Shown piece after piece: positions 9,090-17,009 of a stretch of 34,246 nt of DNA (position 1 is its first letter; each line of letters opens with the position of its first letter). The stretch spans positions 1-34,246 of the forward strand of contig JAGHZQ010000018.1 of the NCBI GenBank assembly GCA_017746715.1, given 5' to 3'. Below the pieces are notes generated by a model, which saw only the letters and a list, made by a program, of their open reading frames with translations, searched no databases and was not told the origin of the DNA. The position numbers and the translations under genes are program-made. This stretch comes from Cyanobacteria bacterium SBLK. GTDB lineage: Bacteria > Cyanobacteriota > Cyanobacteriia > Cyanobacteriales > Spirulinaceae.

Positions 9090-9150
9090 TCCATGAAATT
9101 CTCAATAATATTGACAGATTAGAATTGTTTAAAAGTTTCAATCAAGCAAT

Positions 9151-12100
9151 ATGAAAAAATCTTTTTTAACTAATGTTTTACTCACGGTATCATTATCTTT
9201 AATAGCTGTTCCTTTACAAGCAAATCCTATCCAACCCACAGATAAAACTATCGTTAATAAAAATGGCGAAATTTTTAACATTGCAGGGGGAGATTTATCC
9301 GAAGACGGGCAAAATTTGTTCCACAGTTTCGAGGTATTTGGACTCAATACTGGACAAATTGCAAATTTTCTCTCTGCACCTGATATTCGTAATATTCTCG
9401 GTCGTGTCGTTGGCGGAAATCCTTCAATTATCAATGGTTTAATCCAAGTAACAGGAGCAGATTCTAACCTTTTCTTGATGAACCCTGCGGGGATCGTCTT
9501 TGGTGCAAATGCAAGTTTAAATGTACTCGGCGATTTTGCTGCTACTACTGCGACAGGTATTGGTTTTGCTGATGGTTGGTTTAATGCTTTTGGAGAGAAT
9601 AATTATCAAGATTTAATCGGACATCCTAGTCAGTTTGCTTTTGATTTAACCGGGCATGGCGCAATTATTAATGATGGAAACTTAGTTGTTAATCCAGATA
9701 AAAGTTTAGCTTTAATTGGTAGTAGTATTACAAATAATGGGGTGCTTTCTGCATCTAATGGACGCATCACGATCGCATCAATTCCGGGCGAAAATCTAGT
9801 GAGAATTTCCCATGAAAATTCACTATTGTCATTAGAAATTATCCCACCTCGTAGTAGTCAAATCACCGCTTTAGACTTACCCAAACTACTGACAGGAAAT
9901 GAAGGAGAGACGAACATTAGTGGCACTATCTCCACAGTTGGGACAGTTGGCGGAGAAATTAATATTCTAGGAGATCGTATTGTTATAGAAAATTCTCTCA
10001 TAGATTCCTCCGGGCAGCATGGCGGTGGCAACATCCGCATCGGTGGTGATTATCAAGGACAAGGCAACATTCCCAATGCCAAATTTACTTATGTTAAAGA
10101 GGATACGCTGATACAAGCCAATGCTTTAGAAAATAGTGACGGAGGACGCGTTATCGTATGGTCTGATAACATGACTTATTTTTTAGGGAGAATTGAAAGC
10201 AAGGGCGGTACAATCGCAGGAGATGGTGGTTTTATAGAAGTTTCAGGAAAAAAGATTTTGGATTTTCAAGGATTTGTCAATACAACTGCTCAAAACGGAA
10301 ATAAAGGGATATTGCTTCTCGATCCAATGTACTATTCAATACAAGAAGCTGCGAGTATTCCAAATACAGACATGGGAGTAATTAACGCTCTATGGGGAAC
10401 GAGTCTCGCATTTAGTGATATTTCTTTTCTTCCCAAGGAGACTTTAGAAAGTCTTCCTTCTGAGGTCATAGTCCAAGCCGATCGTCATATCCTGTTCGAC
10501 CTCCCCGATCTCAACCTTTTAAACGGTCTCCCCGTGACATTCGAGGCCGGAGACACGATCGCCAGCCTAAATCCCCTAACCCTCTCAACCAACTCCGACC
10601 TAACCCTGCAAGCCTCAGAAATCCACCTCTCTAACACAACCCTCTCAACCAACGGAGGCAACCTGACAGTCACAGCCCTGAACGGCAACATCGAAACAGG
10701 CAGCATCTTTACTCATGGGGGTGATATTGCACTCCAAGCAACAGGCTCGATCGCAACCAACGCATTAGATAGCGCGCCCCCGTTTACCCCTCTCGTTACA
10801 GGAGACGGAGGGGAAATCCGAGCCGAAGCCGGAGGCGATATTACAATTGACGGACGCATCCGATCGCACGCCATCCTCTTCGGCGATGGGGGAGATGTCC
10901 ACCTGCAAGCCAATGGCTCGATTTTAGTAGACGCAGGCGCGGGAACGACAGGCAGAAACGGAGGGGATTTTACAGCCATTGCGGGAGGGGATTTTACGAG
11001 CAACGCCAACCTCGTGACCGTTGGCGACGCGAGTGCGGGTCATATCGCGATCCAAACGGGAGGCGACATCGGCAACCTTGGACTAAACGCTGCGACTGGC
11101 GCTTTCGGCGGGAATGGGGCAACGATCGCCCTCAATGCAGGAGGCAACATCGCGATCGGTGGCGCGATTCTCGATTCTGACGGAGGAATGGCCGGCTCAA
11201 TCTCCGCAACAGCAGGGGGAACAATCCGCACGGGAACGCTTTTCGCTCGCGGAACGGTGCCGGGTGGCGGAGACATAGCGATCGCCTCTCCCAATAACAT
11301 CCTCATCGAGGGCGTTATCCAATCCGACGGCAACGTCAGCATTGCTACCCAGAATAGTTTTACCATAACCGGCATGATGTGGATTGGTGGACTTGAGGGG
11401 AGCATCCTCGCCGATACCGTAGAGATTTCCACGGGAACGCCCTTAAACTTTGACAGTCTCGTAGCAGGAGAAAGCTCGATCGCCCTATCAATCGTTGCCG
11501 GAAACGAAACAATTTACTACTCTGCCCCTCTCACTACCGATATTGCACTGCCCTATTTCCAATACACCTACATCCCTCCAACCCTCCCTATTCTCCTCCC
11601 TCCCCCCACACCAACACCTGCTCTTGCACCAATCGCCATCACCGCAGCCCCTACATGGGCAGAAGCGATCGCCCAAACTTTAGAACGTCCCCTCGCCATC
11701 GCAGAAGTCCCCGAAGCCGAAGCGATCGCTTATTCCTGGGGAGATTTTACCCTCTGGCTGCCAATCCCTCGCCCATCAACCGTCACCCGTCACCCGTCAC
11801 CCATGACCGACGACGCGATCGCATCTATCGAACAAATCGAAAACCACTTTACCCAGCAGTTTGTCAAAGCCTACCCCGAACTCGAAGAACGCCAACCCAT
11901 CCGCTATACGACGATCCGAGAGTCCCTCGAGCAAATCCACGCCCAAACCGGACAAGAAGCCGCACTTTTGTACGCTTGGTGGGATGTCGAGGGATTGAGG
12001 TTGGGAGTCGTGAGACGCGATCGCCCTCCCGTCGTGAAAACCTTGCGAATGGCTCGAGCCGACGTGCAAGCCGAAGCCAAAAGACTCTATGAAACCGTGA

Positions 12101-12867
12101 AGAATCGCCAACCTTTTGACAGCAAAAAACTCTCCGAATGGATCGTTTCTCCCATTGCTCCAGAACTCAAAGGAGTCGATACAATTCTCACTGCGTTTGA
12201 TGAAGGATTGAAAAATATCCCGATTTCTTTGCTCCTGAACGATAACGAATTCTTAATCAAACGATTTAATCTTGCCACCATTCCCTCCGTTGCCTTAATG
12301 GGAATCTCCAGCAATCTTAAAAATGAAAAAATATTAGCACTCGGCGTATCCGAGTTTTCCTATACTAACCCTTTACAATTCGTTCCTCTCGAACTCGAAA
12401 AAATTGCCCTGTATCGCGAGGGAAATTTCTTTTTAGATCAAGACTCAACGGTTAAAAAAATCATCGATTATCCCGCGCCTATCCTCCACCTAGCCACTCA
12501 TGCTTCTGCCAAAATTATTATACTTCACGATCGCATCGTCACGATCGAAGAATTCAAAGAATTGACCGCCCGACAAGTCATCAAACTATTAGTTTTGAGT
12601 GCTTGCGAAGCCGCTTTCGATCTCCCAACCAACGAACATGGTTTTGCTGTTTTAGCAGCACGGGCAAATGTTGATAGCGTCCTCGCTTCTCGTTGGCGAG
12701 TCAACGATGGCGCAACCGCCCTGTTTATGGAGATTTTTTATGAGTTTTTGAAAAAGCACCCCAAAGGAACTGCCTTACGACTGGCGCAACTGAAGTACAA
12801 GAAGCGTTATCCTCATTATAATCATCCTTATTATTGGGCGGGGTTCGGGTTAGTGGGTTCGCCCTGA
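9151..12867 (+). CDS. Two-partner-secretion exoprotein with C-terminal CHAT peptidase domain
   Basis: The 1,238-residue protein has a signal peptide (about 1-24). A filamentous-hemagglutinin N-terminal (TPS) domain follows at about 25-280, with the hallmark NPAGIVFG at 111-118. The middle (about 280-800) is Gly/Asn/Asp-rich repetitive sequence predicted to form a beta-helix, for example repeated AGGDI and NGSILVDAG-like turns. A Pro-rich linker begins near 808. The C-terminal third (about 920-1238) is a CHAT (caspase-HetF-associated) domain with the expected dyad: His1117 in HLATHA and Cys1152 in LSACEAA, ending in PYYWAGFGLVGSP. TPS proteins cross the outer membrane through a TpsB pore; no tpsB is in this window. 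The inferred product is a surface or secreted protein carrying a cysteine peptidase. A heptamer repeat (GTCACCC x3) lies inside the linker. Confidence 0.92.
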   Translation: MKKSFLTNVLLTVSLSLIAVPLQANPIQPTDKTIVNKNGEIFNIAGGDLSEDGQNLFHSFEVFGLNTGQIANFLSAPDIRNILGRVVGGNPSIINGLIQVTGADSNLFLMNPAGIVFGANASLNVLGDFAATTATGIGFADGWFNAFGENNYQDLIGHPSQFAFDLTGHGAIINDGNLVVNPDKSLALIGSSITNNGVLSASNGRITIASIPGENLVRISHENSLLSLEIIPPRSSQITALDLPKLLTGNEGETNISGTISTVGTVGGEINILGDRIVIENSLIDSSGQHGGGNIRIGGDYQGQGNIPNAKFTYVKEDTLIQANALENSDGGRVIVWSDNMTYFLGRIESKGGTIAGDGGFIEVSGKKILDFQGFVNTTAQNGNKGILLLDPMYYSIQEAASIPNTDMGVINALWGTSLAFSDISFLPKETLESLPSEVIVQADRHILFDLPDLNLLNGLPVTFEAGDTIASLNPLTLSTNSDLTLQASEIHLSNTTLSTNGGNLTVTALNGNIETGSIFTHGGDIALQATGSIATNALDSAPPFTPLVTGDGGEIRAEAGGDITIDGRIRSHAILFGDGGDVHLQANGSILVDAGAGTTGRNGGDFTAIAGGDFTSNANLVTVGDASAGHIAIQTGGDIGNLGLNAATGAFGGNGATIALNAGGNIAIGGAILDSDGGMAGSISATAGGTIRTGTLFARGTVPGGGDIAIASPNNILIEGVIQSDGNVSIATQNSFTITGMMWIGGLEGSILADTVEISTGTPLNFDSLVAGESSIALSIVAGNETIYYSAPLTTDIALPYFQYTYIPPTLPILLPPPTPTPALAPIAITAAPTWAEAIAQTLERPLAIAEVPEAEAIAYSWGDFTLWLPIPRPSTVTRHPSPMTDDAIASIEQIENHFTQQFVKAYPELEERQPIRYTTIRESLEQIHAQTGQEAALLYAWWDVEGLRLGVVRRDRPPVVKTLRMARADVQAEAKRLYETVKNRQPFDSKKLSEWIVSPIAPELKGVDTILTAFDEGLKNIPISLLLNDNEFLIKRFNLATIPSVALMGISSNLKNEKILALGVSEFSYTNPLQFVPLELEKIALYREGNFFLDQDSTVKKIIDYPAPILHLATHASAKIIILHDRIVTIEEFKELTARQVIKLLVLSACEAAFDLPTNEHGFAVLAARANVDSVLASRWRVNDGATALFMEIFYEFLKKHPKGTALRLAQLKYKKRYPHYNHPYYWAGFGLVGSP
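11782..11802 (+). repeat. In-frame heptamer tandem repeat GTCACCC x3 inside the CHAT exoprotein gene
   Basis: Three exact GTCACCC units in a row (21 bp) fall inside the linker between the beta-helix and CHAT domains (residues ~878-884). Since 21 is a multiple of 3, the frame is kept. Heptanucleotide short tandem repeats are a known feature of filamentous cyanobacterial genomes, usually in spacers. Confidence 0.75.
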
Positions 12868-13102
12868 TTTCGGAGTCTCGAAGCAGTTCCCCAGTGGCTT
12901 CCCGCACGAATGAAGTAAAAAGACAAACCCTATTGACGTGTAATATCTCCTCGAGATCGGGACGCTCGCCGGGGCAAAGATCGACATCGGGATCGCACTT
13001 TCCTCGCACGATTTGTTCTCTAGCGATCGCTGGAGTTCCCAACAACAGCGCGAGCATCATGCAAACAACCGGGCTTGATTTTTTTAATGGCGCTAACATC
13101 AT
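12725..13102 (-). CDS. Small secreted Cys-containing protein, overlapping genes on both sides
   Basis: The 125-residue ORF starts ATGATG at 13102 with a good ribosome-binding site (GAGGATAGG just upstream). It has a clear signal peptide (about 1-27, ending GTPAIA). The mature part contains CDPDVDLC, another Cys in VCLFTSF and one in ASCTS. No family recognised. Its start overlaps the 3' end of the CHAT-TPR gene by 83 bp, suggesting translational coupling. Its last ~47 codons run antisense to the end of the TPS-CHAT gene (12725-12867), where conserved CHAT coding sequence constrains the DNA. The C-terminal half may therefore be a readthrough tail created by rearrangement. The N-terminal part looks real; the annotated end is less certain. 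Confidence 0.6.
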   Translation of the reverse strand: MMLAPLKKSSPVVCMMLALLLGTPAIAREQIVRGKCDPDVDLCPGERPDLEEILHVNRVCLFTSFVREATGELLRDSEIRANPLTRTPPNNKDDYNEDNASCTSVAPVVRQFLWGAFSKTHKKSP

Positions 13103-14780
13103 GACCTATCCTCAATAAAAGTTTTCCCCATTTTTCCGCTTTATCGCGATCGCCGAGTCCTAAATCGATCCTCAACGCAAAGCAATAAACATCAAAGTAA
13201 TAGGGGTCTTCTTCAGTGATTAACTCTAACGCTTTTTGGATGTTAGCCCGAGCAATTTGCAGATCCCCCAATCCAAAATACCCCTGTGCCAATCTTGTCA
13301 AACACAGTATCTTATTGTCATTCTTCCAAGGATTGTCAATATTTTTCAGTAAATCGAGACATAAAAAAGCAGAGTCGATCGCGCTTTGGTATCTTCCTCG
13401 GGTTAATTCAAGACGGGCAACATTGATAAAGGCTTCTACTGTTCCTCGTTCTGCTGACTTTTGGTAATGTGCTAAAGCCAGATCCTTATCTCCTCGGCGC
13501 TCGGCGATTTCCCCCAGATTATAATAGACTTTACCATTATCATCATTTAAAAACTTAGAAACGTGCAAAAGTCTTTCAGATTCAACTAATTTTAATTTGC
13601 CTTGTTTGTATGCCTTCGCCCGTTCTCTGTTCACCAAATCCGACGCGGATTCTTTTAGGGAAAATTCCCACGCCAAAGCAGCAGAACCGAGGGTTAAAAA
13701 TAATAATGTCAGAGAAATTCCCGTTTTCATTCTTCTCCTCAGGGAGTTCCCCAAAACTCCAGTCCACTCCAAAGTTGCCGCGATCGCCTTCTGTTGCTTG
13801 CGATCGCCGCGCTTCCCATCAATCGCGGGGGACGGGCGAGAGACCTCAGAACGCTGCCACAACTGTACCAGAGAGAGTATCCCCAAAATATCCGCGTACT
13901 TATCTCCAAGACGCTCTCTCGCCTCGTAGAAGGCTTTCCCGTAGTCACCGTTACTCAGTGCCTCAAAGAAGAACTCGGCAAAATCCCGAGCGACCCGATC
14001 CGGTACGGGGATTTTCCAAATCAGAAAAGCACTCAGGGGTAAATCCAGCCAAACCAGCCCCGAACCATTGCAGGAGTTGGCAAAGAACAGTTTTGCCCCT
14101 TTTTCCGCACTGGCTTTCACCGCCCGTCTGAGGCGATCGCTGGGGACGGCCTCATTAAAATACAATTTTTCCCCATCGCTATGACCGCCGTAATACACGA
14201 TCTCAGCCCCCGAAGTCCGGAGGGCTTGACAGAGAACATCGAGATCGGGTTTCTCCAGTATCGTTGCCCCGTACTGCTCCAAAATTGAGCGATCGCCCTC
14301 ACCCATCTTCCCTAAAATCCCTAAAATTCCTCTGCCTTTCGCGCGATTAGCAGGAGAGAAACGAGGCGACGCATAAGAGAGGGAGTAATCTTGCGCCAAA
14401 AAGCAATATTCCCACGGCAATAACGCCAACTCGCTGGTTGGGTCGATGACCAAGCTGAGATAGCGATCGCTTTGTTGGAGAGCCTCGCGATCGGCTTGCA
14501 AGAAAGCCTCCGAGGATCTGAGCCAAACATTCAAAAGTTCGGTGAGTTGAGAAAATTCCCGCTCGAGATCCCGGGTTAGATTAAAAGACCCGGACTCATC
14601 ATCGTCCTCCTCAAATTCTATGCGCGGAGCAAAAACTAAATATCGCTGATAAGCCTTCTGCCACTGCGTTAGAGTTTCGAGCAATTCGTCATTGGCCGAC
14701 AGTTCCCCCTCATAGCGAAAACTGTCCCCCTGCCAAGCAAAAAGAATTTTCTCTTCTTCTTGTTTGAGTGATAAAAACAT
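13020..14780 (-). CDS. CHAT-domain protein with transmembrane helix and TPR repeats
   Basis: From ATG at 14780 the product is 586 residues (a TTG start at 14810 would add 10). The N-terminal half is a CHAT domain with VIDPTSELALLPWEY, the His motif YYGGHSDG (His200) and the Cys motif ANSCNGSG (Cys237), so the cysteine-peptidase dyad is intact. A hydrophobic segment at about 352-371 (ISLTLLFLTLGSAALAW) is a single membrane helix. TPR-like helical repeats follow to the C-terminus (VYYNLGEIAERRGDKDLA, ALAHYQKSAERG). This predicts a cytoplasmic CHAT domain anchored in the inner membrane, with TPRs on the other face as a sensor or partner-binding arm. It converges on the TPS-CHAT gene, with the small secreted-protein ORF overlapping its 3' end. 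Substrates are unknown. Confidence 0.88.
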   Translation of the reverse strand: MFLSLKQEEEKILFAWQGDSFRYEGELSANDELLETLTQWQKAYQRYLVFAPRIEFEEDDDESGSFNLTRDLEREFSQLTELLNVWLRSSEAFLQADREALQQSDRYLSLVIDPTSELALLPWEYCFLAQDYSLSYASPRFSPANRAKGRGILGILGKMGEGDRSILEQYGATILEKPDLDVLCQALRTSGAEIVYYGGHSDGEKLYFNEAVPSDRLRRAVKASAEKGAKLFFANSCNGSGLVWLDLPLSAFLIWKIPVPDRVARDFAEFFFEALSNGDYGKAFYEARERLGDKYADILGILSLVQLWQRSEVSRPSPAIDGKRGDRKQQKAIAATLEWTGVLGNSLRRRMKTGISLTLLFLTLGSAALAWEFSLKESASDLVNRERAKAYKQGKLKLVESERLLHVSKFLNDDNGKVYYNLGEIAERRGDKDLALAHYQKSAERGTVEAFINVARLELTRGRYQSAIDSAFLCLDLLKNIDNPWKNDNKILCLTRLAQGYFGLGDLQIARANIQKALELITEEDPYYFDVYCFALRIDLGLGDRDKAEKWGKLLLRIGHDVSAIKKIKPGCLHDARAVVGNSSDR

Positions 14781-15062
14781 CGTGCTTTTGCCAGAAACCC
14801 AAACCGACAATTCAAGTCAGTTATCGAATAATACCAAATCTTGTCGGAACGTTGCATGCAGCGTCCCGACAGAACGGGATTACTCGCCTCTGAGTCTCGC
14901 TTCTGCCTCTTGTGTTAAGAGAAAAGTGCTAAATCGCGATCGCCCCATGCAAACTTCGTAAAATTCATGAGAATTATAAAATTGAATCGGGACTTTTTAA
15001 CGAAACCTTCAGGAACATCGACTATAACAAGATAAACCCCCTGCAACCGATCGACAGCCATC

Positions 15063-16130
15063 ATGCAAAGCCAGCAAAAACTCCCCGTTCTCCTCGAACG
15101 CCATTGGCTCAATATTGCCATTACCGTTTTACTCTTCTTGCTTTATTTTCCCCTTCTCCTGCATTGGGTAGACGGTTGGGTCAATAAAAGCATTAGCGTC
15201 GAACACGAGTACTTCAGTCATGCCTTGATCGGGATGCCCTATGCGGCGGCGATCGCTTGGTCGAACCGCAAAAAATGGCAGCGCTTAAGCGATCGCTCCC
15301 ATCCCCTCGGGGCGGCAATCCTCGTTATTAGTGCCATTTTTTACATCTCCGGAACTCCCGAACTGGTCAATCTCTCTTTTCCCCTCGTCTTGGCGGGAAT
15401 TCTCCTCTGGTTGAAAGGCATCCCCGGATTGAATCTGAACGCTTTTCCCCTAGCCCTCGTTTTCTTTGCGACCCCCAATAATATCCCCTATCTCATTACT
15501 CCCTTTACTTTGCCCCTACAAGCCTTTATTGCCGGAACTGCGGGATTTATTCTCCATGCCCTCAACGTTCCCAATATCGTCGTTGAAGGAATTTATATTA
15601 CGGTTCAAGATAAATTGGTGGAAGTTGCTCCCTATTGTGCGGGCTTAAAAATGATGTTTACCAGTCTCTATGTAGGAGCAATGTTACTGCACTGGACGGG
15701 ACTGTGGCGATCGCGCAAAAAAATCATCTTTTTTATCATCGGGATTGTTTTTATCAGCGTCAGCGTCAATATTTTCCGCAATACAATCTTGACCTATTTA
15801 CACGGCATGGGATATCCGGGATTATTCGACTGGACTCATGCGGGATTGGGGGGAGATTTAATCTCGTTGGTCATGTTAGCCCTGGTGGTGGTCTGGCTCG
15901 ATATTATCGAACGCTTTGAAACCTACTACAAAAAAGAGCGCATGACAGGCATACTGGACTATAGTGCAATTCTCGAGCTGCCGCAAGATTTATTATCCTT
16001 GGTAACGGGGAAAGCCAGTCACCCCCAAGCCTCCTCCCCCTCTGAAGAACCTGCCTCAAATACCGAGGAACCCTCAGCCCCAGAAAGGTCAGAAGCGGAT
16101 CGGCAGCGATCGGAATCCGATGATGCGTAA
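15063..16130 (+). CDS. Cyanoexosortase B
   Basis: The 355-residue protein is largely hydrophobic with about eight membrane segments. The exosortase catalytic residues are present: Cys192 in VEVAPYCAGLKM, Arg239 in NIFRN and His259 in DWTHAGLGGD. The N-terminal HEYFSHALIGMPYAA matches the conserved first exosortase block. The C-terminal 50 residues form a hydrophilic Ser/Glu/Pro-rich tail. Exosortases are transpeptidase-like membrane enzymes that process PEP-CTERM proteins, usually alongside exopolysaccharide production. The assignment to the cyanoexosortase B type rests on the following gene, which resembles the B-system partner, and on the APYCAGLKM active site. It is the first gene of an apparent operon (47 bp to the next). 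The PEP-CTERM protein at 8359-8991 is a likely substrate. Confidence 0.93.
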   Translation: MQSQQKLPVLLERHWLNIAITVLLFLLYFPLLLHWVDGWVNKSISVEHEYFSHALIGMPYAAAIAWSNRKKWQRLSDRSHPLGAAILVISAIFYISGTPELVNLSFPLVLAGILLWLKGIPGLNLNAFPLALVFFATPNNIPYLITPFTLPLQAFIAGTAGFILHALNVPNIVVEGIYITVQDKLVEVAPYCAGLKMMFTSLYVGAMLLHWTGLWRSRKKIIFFIIGIVFISVSVNIFRNTILTYLHGMGYPGLFDWTHAGLGGDLISLVMLALVVVWLDIIERFETYYKKERMTGILDYSAILELPQDLLSLVTGKASHPQASSPSEEPASNTEEPSAPERSEADRQRSESDDA

Positions 16131-16177
16131 ATTCAAATCGGTCTCATTGTTAACTTTTAGGGTTATTTGTCACGTCC

Positions 16178-16981
16178 ATGAATCCGCTTAAATCCGAGTC
16201 AAAATCTTTCTCGCCTCGATTTTCTTTGAAGGGCAAGGGATCGAGGGCAAAATTGGGAATCGCCATCGTCTTAATTGTCATTTTGGCGATCGGTGCCGTT
16301 CCCGCTTACCTGCAAGGAGAATGGATAACCATGTCCTTTGCTGGAATTCCCCTCCCCGTTTGGAAAATTAAAGCCTCATGGCAAAAACCCTTTCCCGTCA
16401 AAAATCTCGGTCAAATTCGCCGGATTCGCAAAGAGCCCATCGACGTTCCGGGCTGGGAAACCCTTGAAAATGCAGCCCTACAAATTGGCGGTCACGAGTG
16501 GCACGGACAAATTCTCGCTCGGGACGACGATCGCAATGCCATGCTTTTTGTTTTTCCGCAAAAAGGACCGAAGGAACAACCTGGGGTGGAATGGGTCGAT
16601 GTGGACGGTTTTTTTAAATGGAATATCGATTCTCAACGCTCCTTCAAGTTTACCGCCGAGGTCGGAGATAAAAAAGCCTCCATCACTGCTCGTCTCCTCC
16701 TCGCTCGGGAAAGTCGCCGCTCTCCCTTTCGCCTTCATCAAACCGTTGCTGTCGTTCAATGGTACGCTTGGGAGTGGGGCGGTCACTATTCTCCGCTGCG
16801 TTGGTTTTGGCTCGACCAGAGATTGCAACTGCAAAAACAACGCCTTCCTTGGATTGCCGTAACTGTAAGAATCCCCGTCGATCCCAAAAGCACCCTCGAC
16901 ACCATAGAGCCCGATGCAGAAGCTCTGGCTCAAATCGTTCAAGCCAGCTTGATGGAAAATGTATTCTCGAAACGCAATTAA
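16178..16981 (+). CDS. Cyanoexosortase B system-associated protein (EpsI-like)
   Basis: The 267-residue protein has an N-terminal basic region and one membrane helix (about 28-46, LGIAIVLIVILAIGAVPAYL). An extracytoplasmic domain follows, with WETLENAALQIGGHEWHGQI and VVQWYAWEWGGHYSPLRWFW. Its position right after a cyanoexosortase, its size and its single N-terminal anchor fit the small partner protein that accompanies cyanoexosortase B, comparable to EpsI beside EpsH elsewhere. It lies 47 bp after the exosortase and 28 bp before the export gene. Its biochemical role is not established; it may help substrate or glycan handling at the membrane. Confidence 0.85.
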   Translation: MNPLKSESKSFSPRFSLKGKGSRAKLGIAIVLIVILAIGAVPAYLQGEWITMSFAGIPLPVWKIKASWQKPFPVKNLGQIRRIRKEPIDVPGWETLENAALQIGGHEWHGQILARDDDRNAMLFVFPQKGPKEQPGVEWVDVDGFFKWNIDSQRSFKFTAEVGDKKASITARLLLARESRRSPFRLHQTVAVVQWYAWEWGGHYSPLRWFWLDQRLQLQKQRLPWIAVTVRIPVDPKSTLDTIEPDAEALAQIVQASLMENVFSKRN

Positions 16982-17009
16982 ATCTGCAAAGACGACAGGC
17001 ATTTATCCC

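Noticed and set aside
13020..13102. Frameshift at the end of the CHAT-TPR gene to explain the overlap
   Set aside because: The TPR reading is coherent up to about residue 557 and the overlapping ORF has its own RBS and signal peptide, so an overlap explains it as well; not resolvable by eye.
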